Assembly: GCA_009845905.1 (NCBI GenBank)
Contig: VXYS01000009.1
Coordinates: 372,001-436,000 of the forward strand
Length of the DNA stretch: 64,000 nt
Direction of reading: 5' to 3'
Origin: Gammaproteobacteria bacterium
Lineage (GTDB): Bacteria; Pseudomonadota; Gammaproteobacteria; Steroidobacterales; Foliamicaceae
Of this stretch, positions 46,883 through 55,644 are shown in pieces; positions within the stretch are counted from its first letter, which is position 1, and each line of letters begins with the position of its first letter. The position numbers and the translations under genes were made by a program. Below the pieces are notes generated by a model. The model had not been told where the DNA came from. It saw only the letters and a list, made by a program, of their open reading frames with translations, and made no database searches.

Positions 46883-46909
46883 GGAATCGAAGTTCCAGCC
46901 GTTCATCGG

Positions 46910-48979
46910 TCAGGAGGGCGCCGGAGCGTTCTTCGCCTGCAGCCTGGGGAACATCAGTTCGGCGCCGACCTCCAGGGTGTCGGGATCCAGGCCCGGGTTG
47001 TACTGACGCAGCAGCCACATCGGCACGTCGTTGCGGCGCATGAGTTGCCAGACCGAATCCCCCCGTCGCACCCGGTACTCGCTGACCCCCACGACGTGGT
47101 AGTCGGAGAAGAACGCTTGCTGCAGTTCGTGGTGGAAAGCCACGCGGCGCTGAATGAACGTATCCCGGCTGACCTTGCTGAAGTCCAGGCGCAGGCGCTT
47201 GCCGATACTCACCGGCCTGCCGAAGCTCAAACCGTTCAGGTCCCGCAGGCGCTGCGTCCGCACTTCCAGCCAGTCGGCGTAGTGTCCCAGCGTTTCCGCG
47301 GCCTCCACCTGCACCCGATCGCCGTCCAGCACCGTATAGTCGTTGGGGTCGGCCAGGCTGACCACGCCGAAGGACGGGCCCGTGGGGGCGGGCTCCACCG
47401 CCGGCGCCGAAGCCACGATACCGTTGTCGTCGTCGGCTGCCGGTTCCGGCGCCTCCGCGGCCACCGGCGGCTGCGGAATCGGAAGATGTGCCGATGTCAG
47501 GCGAAGTTCCTGTCCCACGTATATCCGGTTCCTGTTCCCTATGTCGTTCAACGCAAGCAGCTCGTCCTCGGACAGGCCGGCCCGGCGGGCGATCCTGCCG
47601 ACCGTGTCGCCGCGACGCACGCGGTAGGTTTCGGCGCTGTCGGGTATCGGTTCGCGCGCCGCCAGCCCCGGGATCTCCAGCGTCTGGCCGGCGCGGATGC
47701 GGTGCATGTTGCGCAGGTTGTTGGCTTGCATCAGCCTTGTCACGCTCGTCCCGTAGCGTTGCGCGATCAGCGACAGCGTGTCGCCGGGTTGTATGACGTA
47801 GTTGCGGTCGCGGATCTGGCTAGCGAATCGCTGATCGCTCGAGATCGCCGCGACGCGGACTTCGGCGTCCGCCATCGGGGGCACCCGCAGCAGGTAGTTT
47901 CTTGGAACGTATTTGGAATCGCCCAGCACCGGCTGACGCAGGCCGGGGTTCAGGCTCGCCAGCATGGAGGAATCCACGGACAGGGCGCCGGCCAGCGTGC
48001 TCAGGCGCATGTAGTCCGGCACCTGCACCATCGCGTATTCGATCGGCGGATCCAGGGTTACCGGCCCGAACAAGCGTTCGGCTTCCTCCTCCACCTCGAT
48101 CGCGGCAATGAGTTCGACGTAGAAGTTGCGTCCGGCAAACTTGAAGGTCCGCCCCTTGTAGCGGCGGACCACGGTCTCGATGTCCTTGGTGCCCAGTTGT
48201 CTGGCCGCCCGCAGCATCGCGCCCACTCCCTGGTTGTAGGCGGTGATCGCCAGCGGCCAGCTGTCGAGCAAGCTGTGGTTGTAGGTCAGCAGTTGCGCGG
48301 CGGCGACGGTCGCCCGCCACGGATCCAGCCGTTCGTCCATGACGTTGTCGATGCGCATGAACCGTCGCCCGGTGGACCGGGTGAATTGCCACATCCCCAG
48401 GGCTGCCGCCGACGAGCGAGCATGCGGCTGAAACGAGGACTCCACGTGCGGCAAGGCGGCCACCCCCGCGGGCACGCCGTTTTCCTTGAGCGTCCTGAGA
48501 ATGTGGTCGCGCCAGCGTCCCGATCGCACCAGGCCGTCCCTGAATTTCTCGGCCACTCCCTGCTGCACGCGGAGGCGCCCCGCCGCGGCCCTGAGCGTGG
48601 CGCGCGACGGGTCGGGACCCCAGGCGTCAAGAACCCGCTGTTCCTTTTCGCTGAGTTTTCCGGGCCTCCGGTCCGCCAGTCGCAGCAGCACATCGCGGTA
48701 GTCGCGCACGGCCGCCCGTATCGCGCTGCGCCGCGCGCGCGGCGAAAGGTCCTTCAGGGATACTTCGCCGTAAACGACGCCCACATACAGGTTGTCGTGC
48801 ACCAGGCCCGTATCGCGGCCCGTGGCCCCGAATACCCGCTTCCAGAAGTCGATTTCGGTTCGCAGCCCCTCCGGAACCGGCAGGCCCCCGGCAGCGAATG
48901 CGGTTCCCGGGTGCAGGGCAAGAGCCAGCATCATGGCAAGCGCCGGCAGCACGGCGAGTGTTCTGGCTGGCGCCCTCAT
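46910..48979 (-). CDS. mltD: Membrane-bound lytic murein transglycosylase D-like, with LysM domains
   Basis: A 689-residue exported protein. The signal peptide ends near residue 29 (GTAFA). The SLT domain has ALPHVESSFQPHARS (catalytic E180), GMWQFTRSTGRRF and ITAYNQGVGAM. LysM repeats follow: YVIQPGDTLSLIAQRYGTS (about 395-440), YRVRRGDTVGRIARRAGLS (about 455-500), a degenerate one near 570-620 and YRVRRGDSVWQLMRRNDVP at the C-terminus. It cuts glycan strands in the periplasm. The stop lies 3 bases before an ATG of the L,D-transpeptidase frame. Confidence 0.9.
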   Translation of the reverse strand: MRAPARTLAVLPALAMMLALALHPGTAFAAGGLPVPEGLRTEIDFWKRVFGATGRDTGLVHDNLYVGVVYGEVSLKDLSPRARRSAIRAAVRDYRDVLLRLADRRPGKLSEKEQRVLDAWGPDPSRATLRAAAGRLRVQQGVAEKFRDGLVRSGRWRDHILRTLKENGVPAGVAALPHVESSFQPHARSSAAALGMWQFTRSTGRRFMRIDNVMDERLDPWRATVAAAQLLTYNHSLLDSWPLAITAYNQGVGAMLRAARQLGTKDIETVVRRYKGRTFKFAGRNFYVELIAAIEVEEEAERLFGPVTLDPPIEYAMVQVPDYMRLSTLAGALSVDSSMLASLNPGLRQPVLGDSKYVPRNYLLRVPPMADAEVRVAAISSDQRFASQIRDRNYVIQPGDTLSLIAQRYGTSVTRLMQANNLRNMHRIRAGQTLEIPGLAAREPIPDSAETYRVRRGDTVGRIARRAGLSEDELLALNDIGNRNRIYVGQELRLTSAHLPIPQPPVAAEAPEPAADDDNGIVASAPAVEPAPTGPSFGVVSLADPNDYTVLDGDRVQVEAAETLGHYADWLEVRTQRLRDLNGLSFGRPVSIGKRLRLDFSKVSRDTFIQRRVAFHHELQQAFFSDYHVVGVSEYRVRRGDSVWQLMRRNDVPMWLLRQYNPGLDPDTLEVGAELMFPRLQAKNAPAPS

Positions 48980-49033
48980 ATTCGGGCAGACTTTCTACAC
49001 GAAAGCCGCCAATTTCGCAATGCGCCGCGCCGG

Positions 49034-50302
49034 TTACGCACCCAGTCCCTGAGACATCTGCGCAAAGCTGGTCAGGGGAAATCCGCACCTCCGGTCCCAA
49101 TCCGACTGGTCGATCACCGGCGCGTTGATCAGGCCGATCATTTCATCGAACTTGCTCAATGCGGCACAGCCCACGGCCGCCGGATCCGTGGCGCTTCGGT
49201 AGGTCGGCCAGGCGCGGTCCCGGGCGTGGCGCCAGAACGGGCTGTCGTACCGGGAACCGCAGCTGTAGTGCCACCCCACAAACAGGCCGCAGGTGAGCGT
49301 GTCGTTAATCAGGAAGCGGTTGACGACCGGCACGTCGTTTTCCTGGTATTCGGCAGGCCGGTTGAACCGCATCTGCAGAATCATCCCGACCTGCATCTCG
49401 GCCAGCCGGATCGCGGTGGCCTCCAGCGGTTCCATGAAGCCGCCCGCATTGCCGATGCGGGCCACCGCGCCGTCGTAGATCCGACGGTGGACGAAATTGG
49501 GAAAACGCAGTACGGCGCGTTTTTCGAATTCCGTCACGCCGTCCTGCGCCAGCAGTTCGTCGAAGTCCTTTTCGACTTCCTCCAGGCCGGATATGTCGCG
49601 GTTGAAGATATAACCGTATGACGTGTGCGCGGTTAGCGGGATAACGAACACCCATCCGTGCGGGCGCGCGATCGCGCGGGTGTAGGTGTGTTTGAGGACC
49701 GGCCCGTCGGGCGGTTCCTCGATGATCGCCGGACAGCGGCGGATCACCGCGGTATTCGTCGGGATGAAGGAGATTTCGATGTGCTCTGCGGGATCCAGTC
49801 GCTTGGGAAATCCGCGCGCGTCAAATACCAGGTCGTAGCGCTCGGGCGGCAGGTCCTCGAACTCCACCTGCGCTCCGCCGTCCACCCTCTTGATGTCCAG
49901 CACCCTGGCGTCGATGTGGCGGGCGCGCGTGCCCTCGCTCAGCAAATCGCCCATCACGTCGGCCGACAGGTGGTAGGCGTAGGATACTTCCTGCGGCGTG
50001 AAATAGTGAATGAACTCGCTCTTCCGCCGGCCCCATCCCTCGAACTGCACACCGTACTTGCGGGTCGCGTTCAGGCGCTGCTGAACCTTCTCGTGCGGCA
50101 ATCCCGACAGCCGATGCAATTGCTGGACCAGGCTGGGCCAGCTTCCCTCGCCTACGCCGATGACCGGAATGCGCGAGTCGTAGATATGGTGCAGTTCATG
50201 GTCCTTGTCCGGGTGCAGCCGGGACACGCTGGCGGCGGCCAGGGCGCCCGCGGTCCCGCGCCCGACCACGGCGATCTTCCTGCACGAGTTACTGCCCGGC
50301 AT
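49034..50302 (-). CDS. Flavin-dependent halogenase-like (tryptophan halogenase family) protein
   Basis: A 422-residue FAD enzyme from the ATG at 50302. The FAD motif is VVGRGTAGALAAASV (GRGTAG in place of GGGTAG). IGVGEGSWPSL is the halogenase-specific block following it, and IGNAGGFMEPLEATAI is the C-terminal FAD block. The diagnostic WxWxIP is WVFVIP (217-222), with Phe for the second Trp. It may halogenate a substrate or only oxidise it; the catalytic Lys was not assigned with certainty. It is divergent from the RND/RiPP-type gene run, so it may serve the same product. Confidence 0.78.
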   Translation of the reverse strand: MPGSNSCRKIAVVGRGTAGALAAASVSRLHPDKDHELHHIYDSRIPVIGVGEGSWPSLVQQLHRLSGLPHEKVQQRLNATRKYGVQFEGWGRRKSEFIHYFTPQEVSYAYHLSADVMGDLLSEGTRARHIDARVLDIKRVDGGAQVEFEDLPPERYDLVFDARGFPKRLDPAEHIEISFIPTNTAVIRRCPAIIEEPPDGPVLKHTYTRAIARPHGWVFVIPLTAHTSYGYIFNRDISGLEEVEKDFDELLAQDGVTEFEKRAVLRFPNFVHRRIYDGAVARIGNAGGFMEPLEATAIRLAEMQVGMILQMRFNRPAEYQENDVPVVNRFLINDTLTCGLFVGWHYSCGSRYDSPFWRHARDRAWPTYRSATDPAAVGCAALSKFDEMIGLINAPVIDQSDWDRRCGFPLTSFAQMSQGLGA

Positions 50303-50388
50303 CGTCACGGCTGGGGTCCCCCCGAAACCACCTATCTCAACATGCCCGAAGGCTGATTCTACTTGAGCGCGTGGAATCGGCCATCCGA

Positions 50389-50418
50389 TGGACAATGACT
50401 GCCGGCCGACCCTATACT
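50389..50418 (+). promoter_or_regulatory. Predicted sigma-70 promoter of the RND/RiPP-type gene run
   Basis: TGGACA (50389-50394) and TATACT (50413-50418) are spaced by 18 bases and point toward the exporter gene. The transcript would start near 50425. The remaining intergenic bases back to the halogenase-like start must hold its divergent promoter, which I could not identify. Confidence 0.5.
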
Positions 50419-50441
50419 CGGCTGCATTCAATGGGGGTGGA

Positions 50442-50501
50442 ATGAGCGGTTCTCGTCGCGAATCAATGCGTACGGCAGTGCTCGTGTTTCAGGTTCCGTG
50501 A
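50442..50501 (+). CDS. Possible 19-residue upstream peptide coupled to the RND exporter
   Basis: An ATG with a G-rich ribosome site (GGGGGTGG) opens a 20-codon frame, MSGSRRESMRTAVLVFQVP. Its TGA overlaps the GTG start of the exporter (GTGA). It may be a leader peptide that couples translation, since the exporter GTG alone has a weak site. It is too short to call with certainty. Confidence 0.35.
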   Translation: MSGSRRESMRTAVLVFQVP

Positions 50502-52849
50502 GCGGGCCGGACGCGGGCAAGGGGCGATTCGAGACCCGATTTGCCGAATGGGTGGTCGCCTTTCGCTGGCGGGTCATCCTGGCCGCGCTGTTCCTGGTGG
50601 CGGTCGCGTCCAGCGGCATTCTGCGCCTCGGTTTCTCGGGCGACTATCGCATCTTTTTCGACGAGGACAATCCGCAGCTCCTGGCGCTGGAAGCGCTTGA
50701 GGGCACCTACGGCAAGAACGAAAACGTTGTATTCCTGATCGTCCCGGACGATGGAAACGCGACCTCGGAGACCGCGCTCTCGGCGGCAGTCTGGCTCACG
50801 GAAGCCGCCTGGCAGACACCGTATTCCCGACGGGTCGATTCGTTGACGAACTTCCAGTACACGACGGCGGAAGGCGACGACCTGTATGTGCGGGACCTCG
50901 TTGACCCGCAGCAACTGACCGATCCCGACGCGCGATCGCGCATACGTGCAATCGCCCTGGCCGATCCCCGTGTCGAGGGCAGCATCCTGGCGACCGGCGG
51001 CGACGTGAGCGTGGTGAACGTAACGGTGGAACTGCCCGACGGGGACCAGTTGGAGGCGGTCGCCGAAGTCGCAGGCTTTGCTCGCGAGATCGCCGCACAG
51101 GCGGAAGAACAGTTTGCCGGCATGGACCTTCGCGTGGTCGGCACGGTCATGATCAATCAGACCTTCCTGGAAGCATCGATCGAGAGCCAGATGATTTTCC
51201 TGCCCGCCAGCCTTGCGCTCATGGCCCTGATCCTGGGGGTCCTCATCCGCGGCATTGCGGGGGTAGCGGCGACCGGGACGGTGATCGTCTTTTCCATTCT
51301 CGCGTCGATCGGCCTGGGCGGTTGGGCCGGCCTGCCTTTTTCCCCGCCCATCTCGCCGGCGCCGACCATCGTGTTGATGATTGTCGTGGCCAACTGCGTT
51401 CACCTGCTGGTGACATTGCAGCAGCACATGCGCGCCGGGAACTCGAAGCGCGATGCCATCGTCCATTCCGTCAGCCTCAACCTGCACCCGGTGTTCCTGG
51501 CCAGCCTCACGACGGCGCTCGGATTCCTGAGCATGAACTTTTCGGAGGTCCCCCCCTACCGCCACCTCGGCAACTTCGTCGCTTTCGGGATCGGCATGTC
51601 CTTCGTTCTTTCCGTCACATTTCTGCCGGCCGTGCTTTCGCTGCTCCCGGTCCGACCCGGGTCGGACCGGCGCCTGGTCGGGCCGCTGCTTGGCTCCATG
51701 GCGGACTTTGCGCTGCGGAGAAGAAAGGTGCTGCTGTGGGGATGGGTGGTGGTGGTGATCGCAATGATCGTGGCCATTCCGCGCAATGAACTCAATGACG
51801 TGCTGGTCCATTTCTTCGATGAGAGCGTCGAGTTCAGACGCGACACCGATTTCATGGACGAGCGCCTGAGCGGCAACACCGTGCTCGATTACTCGCTGGA
51901 GGCGGCCGACGCGGGTGGCGTAACCGATCCCGAATTCCTCGTCGAGGTATCGGCCTTCGCCGAGTGGTTCCGCGAGCAGCCTTCCGTGCGCCATGTCTCG
52001 GTCATCACCGACACCTTTCGGCAACTCAACCAGAGCATGCACGGCGACGATCCCGCGTATTACCGGATCCCCGAGAGCCGGGAACTGGCGGCGCAGTACC
52101 TGTTGCTCTACGAGCTTTCACTGCCCCAGGGTCTGGATCTCAACAACCAGATGGACACGCTCCGATCGGCTACGCGCATGACGGTATCGTCCACGACGCT
52201 GTATTCGCAGGACCTGCTGGATCTGAACGCGCGTGCCGATGCCTGGCTCAAGGAAAACGCGCCTCGGATTGTCGGAGTCAACAGTTCCGGTCCCTCGGCG
52301 CTGTTCGCCTACATCGGCCAGCGCAATATCCGGGCCATGCTGCTGGGCACCATCGTCGTGCTTGTCGCGATTTCCGCCATTCTCCTGGCCGCCCTGCGTT
52401 CGCTGCGGCTCGGCCTGGTCAGCATCGTGCCCAATCTGCTCCCCGCCGTGATGGGTTTCGGTGTCTGGGGACTGACGGTCGGGCAGGTCGGGCTTTCGCT
52501 GTCCGTGGTGGTGGCCATGACGATCGGCATAGTCGTGGACGACACCGTGCATTTTCTCGCCAAGTACCGCCGTGCGCGGCGCGAATACGGCCGCGATCCC
52601 GAGCAGGCCGTGCACTATGCTTTCGAGACGGCAGGCCGGGCCCTGTTTACGACCACGGTCGTGCTGGTGGCCGGTTTTCTTATATTCGCATTCTCTCCGT
52701 TCCTTCCCACGGCCCAGGTGGGGATCCTCACCGCGATGGTTATCGGCTTCGCGCTTATCGCGGACCTGTCCCTGCTGCCCGCGCTGTTACTGGCAATCGA
52801 CAAGCCGTCCGGCGGACAAATCGCGCACAAAAGCGCCCTCGTGCCATAA
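50498..52849 (+). CDS. RND/MMPL-family exporter
   Basis: A 783-residue protein with about 12 membrane helices in two repeats, each preceded by a periplasmic domain. It begins FAEWVVAFRWRVILAALFLVAVA. The second repeat has MTIGIVVDDTVHFLAKYRRAR, the usual intramembrane charged block of the hydrophobe-exporting RND group (lipids, hopanoids, polyketides). The start is GTG at 50498, overlapping a small upstream frame. It precedes the NHLM-type export genes by 27 bases, so it may export the same product or a lipid involved in it (inference). Confidence 0.87.
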   Translation: MSGPDAGKGRFETRFAEWVVAFRWRVILAALFLVAVASSGILRLGFSGDYRIFFDEDNPQLLALEALEGTYGKNENVVFLIVPDDGNATSETALSAAVWLTEAAWQTPYSRRVDSLTNFQYTTAEGDDLYVRDLVDPQQLTDPDARSRIRAIALADPRVEGSILATGGDVSVVNVTVELPDGDQLEAVAEVAGFAREIAAQAEEQFAGMDLRVVGTVMINQTFLEASIESQMIFLPASLALMALILGVLIRGIAGVAATGTVIVFSILASIGLGGWAGLPFSPPISPAPTIVLMIVVANCVHLLVTLQQHMRAGNSKRDAIVHSVSLNLHPVFLASLTTALGFLSMNFSEVPPYRHLGNFVAFGIGMSFVLSVTFLPAVLSLLPVRPGSDRRLVGPLLGSMADFALRRRKVLLWGWVVVVIAMIVAIPRNELNDVLVHFFDESVEFRRDTDFMDERLSGNTVLDYSLEAADAGGVTDPEFLVEVSAFAEWFREQPSVRHVSVITDTFRQLNQSMHGDDPAYYRIPESRELAAQYLLLYELSLPQGLDLNNQMDTLRSATRMTVSSTTLYSQDLLDLNARADAWLKENAPRIVGVNSSGPSALFAYIGQRNIRAMLLGTIVVLVAISAILLAALRSLRLGLVSIVPNLLPAVMGFGVWGLTVGQVGLSLSVVVAMTIGIVVDDTVHFLAKYRRARREYGRDPEQAVHYAFETAGRALFTTTVVLVAGFLIFAFSPFLPTAQVGILTAMVIGFALIADLSLLPALLLAIDKPSGGQIAHKSALVP

Positions 52850-52876
52850 TTTCGCCGGGTCACACCGGGCGCCGCC

Positions 52877-53428
52877 GTGTTCAACAATCCATTCGACTCC
52901 TTTCACAAGACCGTTGGCAAGGCCAAGAAAGAGCGCGAACGACTCGACCGGCTGCTGACCATTTCCACCCCGGGGGAACTTGCGCTGGTGGCGGTCACCG
53001 GGCTGGTGTTGCTCCTTTTCGTGGCGTGGCTGTTGTTCGGCAGCGTGGCCCGCAGCGTCACGGTTGAAGGCGTGCTTGTAGCTTCCGGCGAGCAAAATCC
53101 GGGTGACGGCTCGTCCCTGCAGGCGGTGGTATGGATCGAAACAGAGCTTGCGCGCCGGATCGAGTCCGGCATGCCGGCCTCGCTGGAAGTCGATATCGCC
53201 GATGGACGGGCACGCAGTCATCCGGGCGTGGTCTCGGGCCTCGCCGCCGTACTCCCGGCCGACGGGGCATCGCCGGTCGAGTCGGCGGCGCCGGTGACCA
53301 TGCATCGCCTGGAGATCGCCCTCGACCAGGGCCGGGAATTCCCTTCCGCCGATGGGCCGGCGTGCCGGATCGTGATTGAGCTCGGCAGTCAATCGCCGCT
53401 GGCTTTTTTCGTACGGAGGCAATCCTGA
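52877..53428 (+). CDS. Short NHLM-type bacteriocin secretion protein (membrane fusion-like)
   Basis: A 183-residue protein starting at GTG. The N-terminus RLDRLLTISTPGELALVAVTG leads into one membrane helix (about 36-55), then GSVARSVTVEGVLVASGEQ, the barrel-sandwich entry typical of NHLM-system HlyD-like proteins. The usual long coiled-coil hairpin and second barrel half seem missing or much reduced; the rest is a compact beta-rich domain. It is the first gene of the export set, ending one base before the C39 ABC transporter ATG. Confidence 0.65.
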   Translation: MFNNPFDSFHKTVGKAKKERERLDRLLTISTPGELALVAVTGLVLLLFVAWLLFGSVARSVTVEGVLVASGEQNPGDGSSLQAVVWIETELARRIESGMPASLEVDIADGRARSHPGVVSGLAAVLPADGASPVESAAPVTMHRLEIALDQGREFPSADGPACRIVIELGSQSPLAFFVRRQS

Positions 53429-53429
53429 A

Positions 53430-55640
53430 ATGCCGCCGCGCGCCTCTACAGGGGCGAAAGCGAAGGCCGCATCGGCACCCCTAAAACGCAGGGTCACCAC
53501 GCCGCTTCTGCTGCAGATGCACGCAACCGAGTGCGGCGCTGCCTGCCTGGGCAGCATCCTGGCCTATTACGGGCGCTGGGCGCCGCTTACCGAACTGCGC
53601 GAAAAATGCGAGGTGAGCCGTGACGGTTCCAGCGCCGCAAGCATCCTGCGCGCCGCCCGGCACTATGGTCTCAAGTGCAGCGGACTGAGCCTGACCAGCG
53701 AGGCGCTCAAGAAGGTGGAATTGCCCCTGATCCTGTTCTGGCAGTTTCACCATTTCCTGATTCTCGAAGGATTCGACAGAGACAATTTCTACCTCAACGA
53801 TCCCGCCACCGGGCGCCGCACGGTTTCGGCCGAAGAGTTCGACAAGGGCTACAGCAACGTTGCCCTGAGATTCGAGCGTACGGCGGATTTCCGTCCGGGC
53901 GGCGAAAGACCGGGCCTGTTGAGGCAATTGACGGCCTGGCGCGCGGAATCCTGGGGCGTGGTTGCCGGGACGGTCGCCTGCGGACTGATGCTGGCGCTGC
54001 TGGCTCTCGTTATTCCCGCAAGCGTCAGTGTTTTCGTGGACCATGTTCTGGCAAACAACCGGCCCTGGGGGGGATTGGTGACGGCTTTTCTGGGCGCCGG
54101 CATCCTGGTTTACGTACTGTCCCTGCTCAAGCACCGTTTCCTGAACCGTCTGGCGATCCGCATCTCGGTGGTCGGCTTCAACAGCGGCTTGACGCGGCTG
54201 CTTCGCCTGCCGGTCGAGTTCTTCCAGCACAGGCTGGTGGGCGACCTGACCGACCGGGTCACCTCCATCGACCGGATCGCAAAGAACCTGACCGGCCAGC
54301 TTCTGGTGCTCATTATCGACATGGCGATGAGCGCGGTATTTCTGGTGGCGATGCTGGCCTACGATGTCTGGCTGGCGCTGACCGTGCTGGCTCTGGCGAT
54401 CGTGAACGGAGTGCTGGCTTACTTCGTCAAGTCGCTGCGCGCCGATCGCAGCCATGCGATGAGGCGTGAGCAGGGAATGCTGATCGGCGTTGGCATGCAG
54501 ATGCTGAGTCATGTGGACAACCTGCGCATGACGGCCACGGACGATCGGTTCTTTTCACGCTGGAGCGGCCAGCAGGCGCGCGAACTCGGTGCGCGCCGGC
54601 GCTATTCCGAATTGGGCTATCTCGACGCCGCGCTTCCGGGCCTCATCGCTGCGCTACGTGCCGCGGCGATCCTCGGCATCGGAGCCACCCGGGTGATGGC
54701 GGGAGACATCACGCTGGGCACGCTCGTCGGACTCTACATTCTGGCGGAGATGTTTCTGGCGCCTATCGGGCGCTTCCTGGAACTCACGGACAAGCGCCAG
54801 GCGCTCGAGACGGACATGCAAAGGCTGGAAGACATCTCCAGGGCGGAGGAAGATCCCGTTTTCGCCCGCCGCAGTCCCGAGTCCGAGTCGATCCCCACGT
54901 TCAATGGCCGACTGCAGCTTGCAGGCCGCGTCGAATTGCGGGAGGTCACCTTCGGCTACAACAAGGCCAGGCCGCCGTTGATCAAGGACTTCAACCTGGT
55001 AATCGGGCCGGGGCGCCGGGTGGCCGTGGTCGGCCCCAGCGGTTCCGGCAAATCCACCCTGTCGCGGCTGGTTGCGGGCATCTATCAGCCCTGGTCCGGC
55101 GAAATCCTGTTCGATGGCCATCCGCGGCATGAGATTCCCGAGGAAGTACTGCGGCGATCCGTTTCCATGGTGGATCAGGACGTGGTGCTTTTTTCCGCTT
55201 CCCTGCGCGACAACATCACCTTGTGGAACCCGGCCGTACCGGACGAAGCCGTCATCGCCGCGGCGCGGGATGCCTGCATCCACGACGAGATTCTTCGCCG
55301 GCCGCAAGGCTATGCCACCCGGGTCGAGGAAGCCGGCGTGAATTTCAGCGGCGGCCAGCGTCAGCGGCTGGAAATCGCCCGCGCGCTGGTGGGCAATCCG
55401 ACCGTGCTCATTCTGGACGAGGCCACCAGCGCGCTGGATGCGGCCACGGAGGAATACGTAGATGATGCCTTGCGGCGCAGGGGCGTGAGCTGCCTGATTG
55501 TGGCGCACCGGCTGAGCACCGTCAGGGACTGCGACGAAATCATCGTGCTCGACAAGGGCGTCGAAGTGCAGCGTGGCAACCACGACCAGCTGATCGCGGA
55601 CAGGGAAGGCACCTATTACAAGCTCGTCAAGGCTGGTTGA
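53430..55640 (+). CDS. NHLP-type bacteriocin export ABC transporter with C39 peptidase domain
   Basis: A 736-residue peptidase/permease/ATPase. The ATG at 53430 follows GGAGG; the frame upstream overlaps the previous gene. The C39 domain has QMHATECGAACLGSILAYYG (Cys35), WQFHHFLILEG (His108) and LNDPATG (Asp124), so leader cleavage is predicted to be active. About six membrane helices follow. The ATPase has GPSGSGKST (about 535), FSGGQRQR (about 639) and VLILDEATSALD. It should remove a double-glycine-type leader and export the product. Confidence 0.92.
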   Translation: MPPRASTGAKAKAASAPLKRRVTTPLLLQMHATECGAACLGSILAYYGRWAPLTELREKCEVSRDGSSAASILRAARHYGLKCSGLSLTSEALKKVELPLILFWQFHHFLILEGFDRDNFYLNDPATGRRTVSAEEFDKGYSNVALRFERTADFRPGGERPGLLRQLTAWRAESWGVVAGTVACGLMLALLALVIPASVSVFVDHVLANNRPWGGLVTAFLGAGILVYVLSLLKHRFLNRLAIRISVVGFNSGLTRLLRLPVEFFQHRLVGDLTDRVTSIDRIAKNLTGQLLVLIIDMAMSAVFLVAMLAYDVWLALTVLALAIVNGVLAYFVKSLRADRSHAMRREQGMLIGVGMQMLSHVDNLRMTATDDRFFSRWSGQQARELGARRRYSELGYLDAALPGLIAALRAAAILGIGATRVMAGDITLGTLVGLYILAEMFLAPIGRFLELTDKRQALETDMQRLEDISRAEEDPVFARRSPESESIPTFNGRLQLAGRVELREVTFGYNKARPPLIKDFNLVIGPGRRVAVVGPSGSGKSTLSRLVAGIYQPWSGEILFDGHPRHEIPEEVLRRSVSMVDQDVVLFSASLRDNITLWNPAVPDEAVIAAARDACIHDEILRRPQGYATRVEEAGVNFSGGQRQRLEIARALVGNPTVLILDEATSALDAATEEYVDDALRRRGVSCLIVAHRLSTVRDCDEIIVLDKGVEVQRGNHDQLIADREGTYYKLVKAG

Positions 55641-55644
55641 AGCG

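Noticed and set aside
47045..49621. 858-codon plus-strand frame opposite mltD
   Set aside because: Antisense shadow of the LysM/SLT protein and the halogenase-like gene; composition typical of shadow frames.
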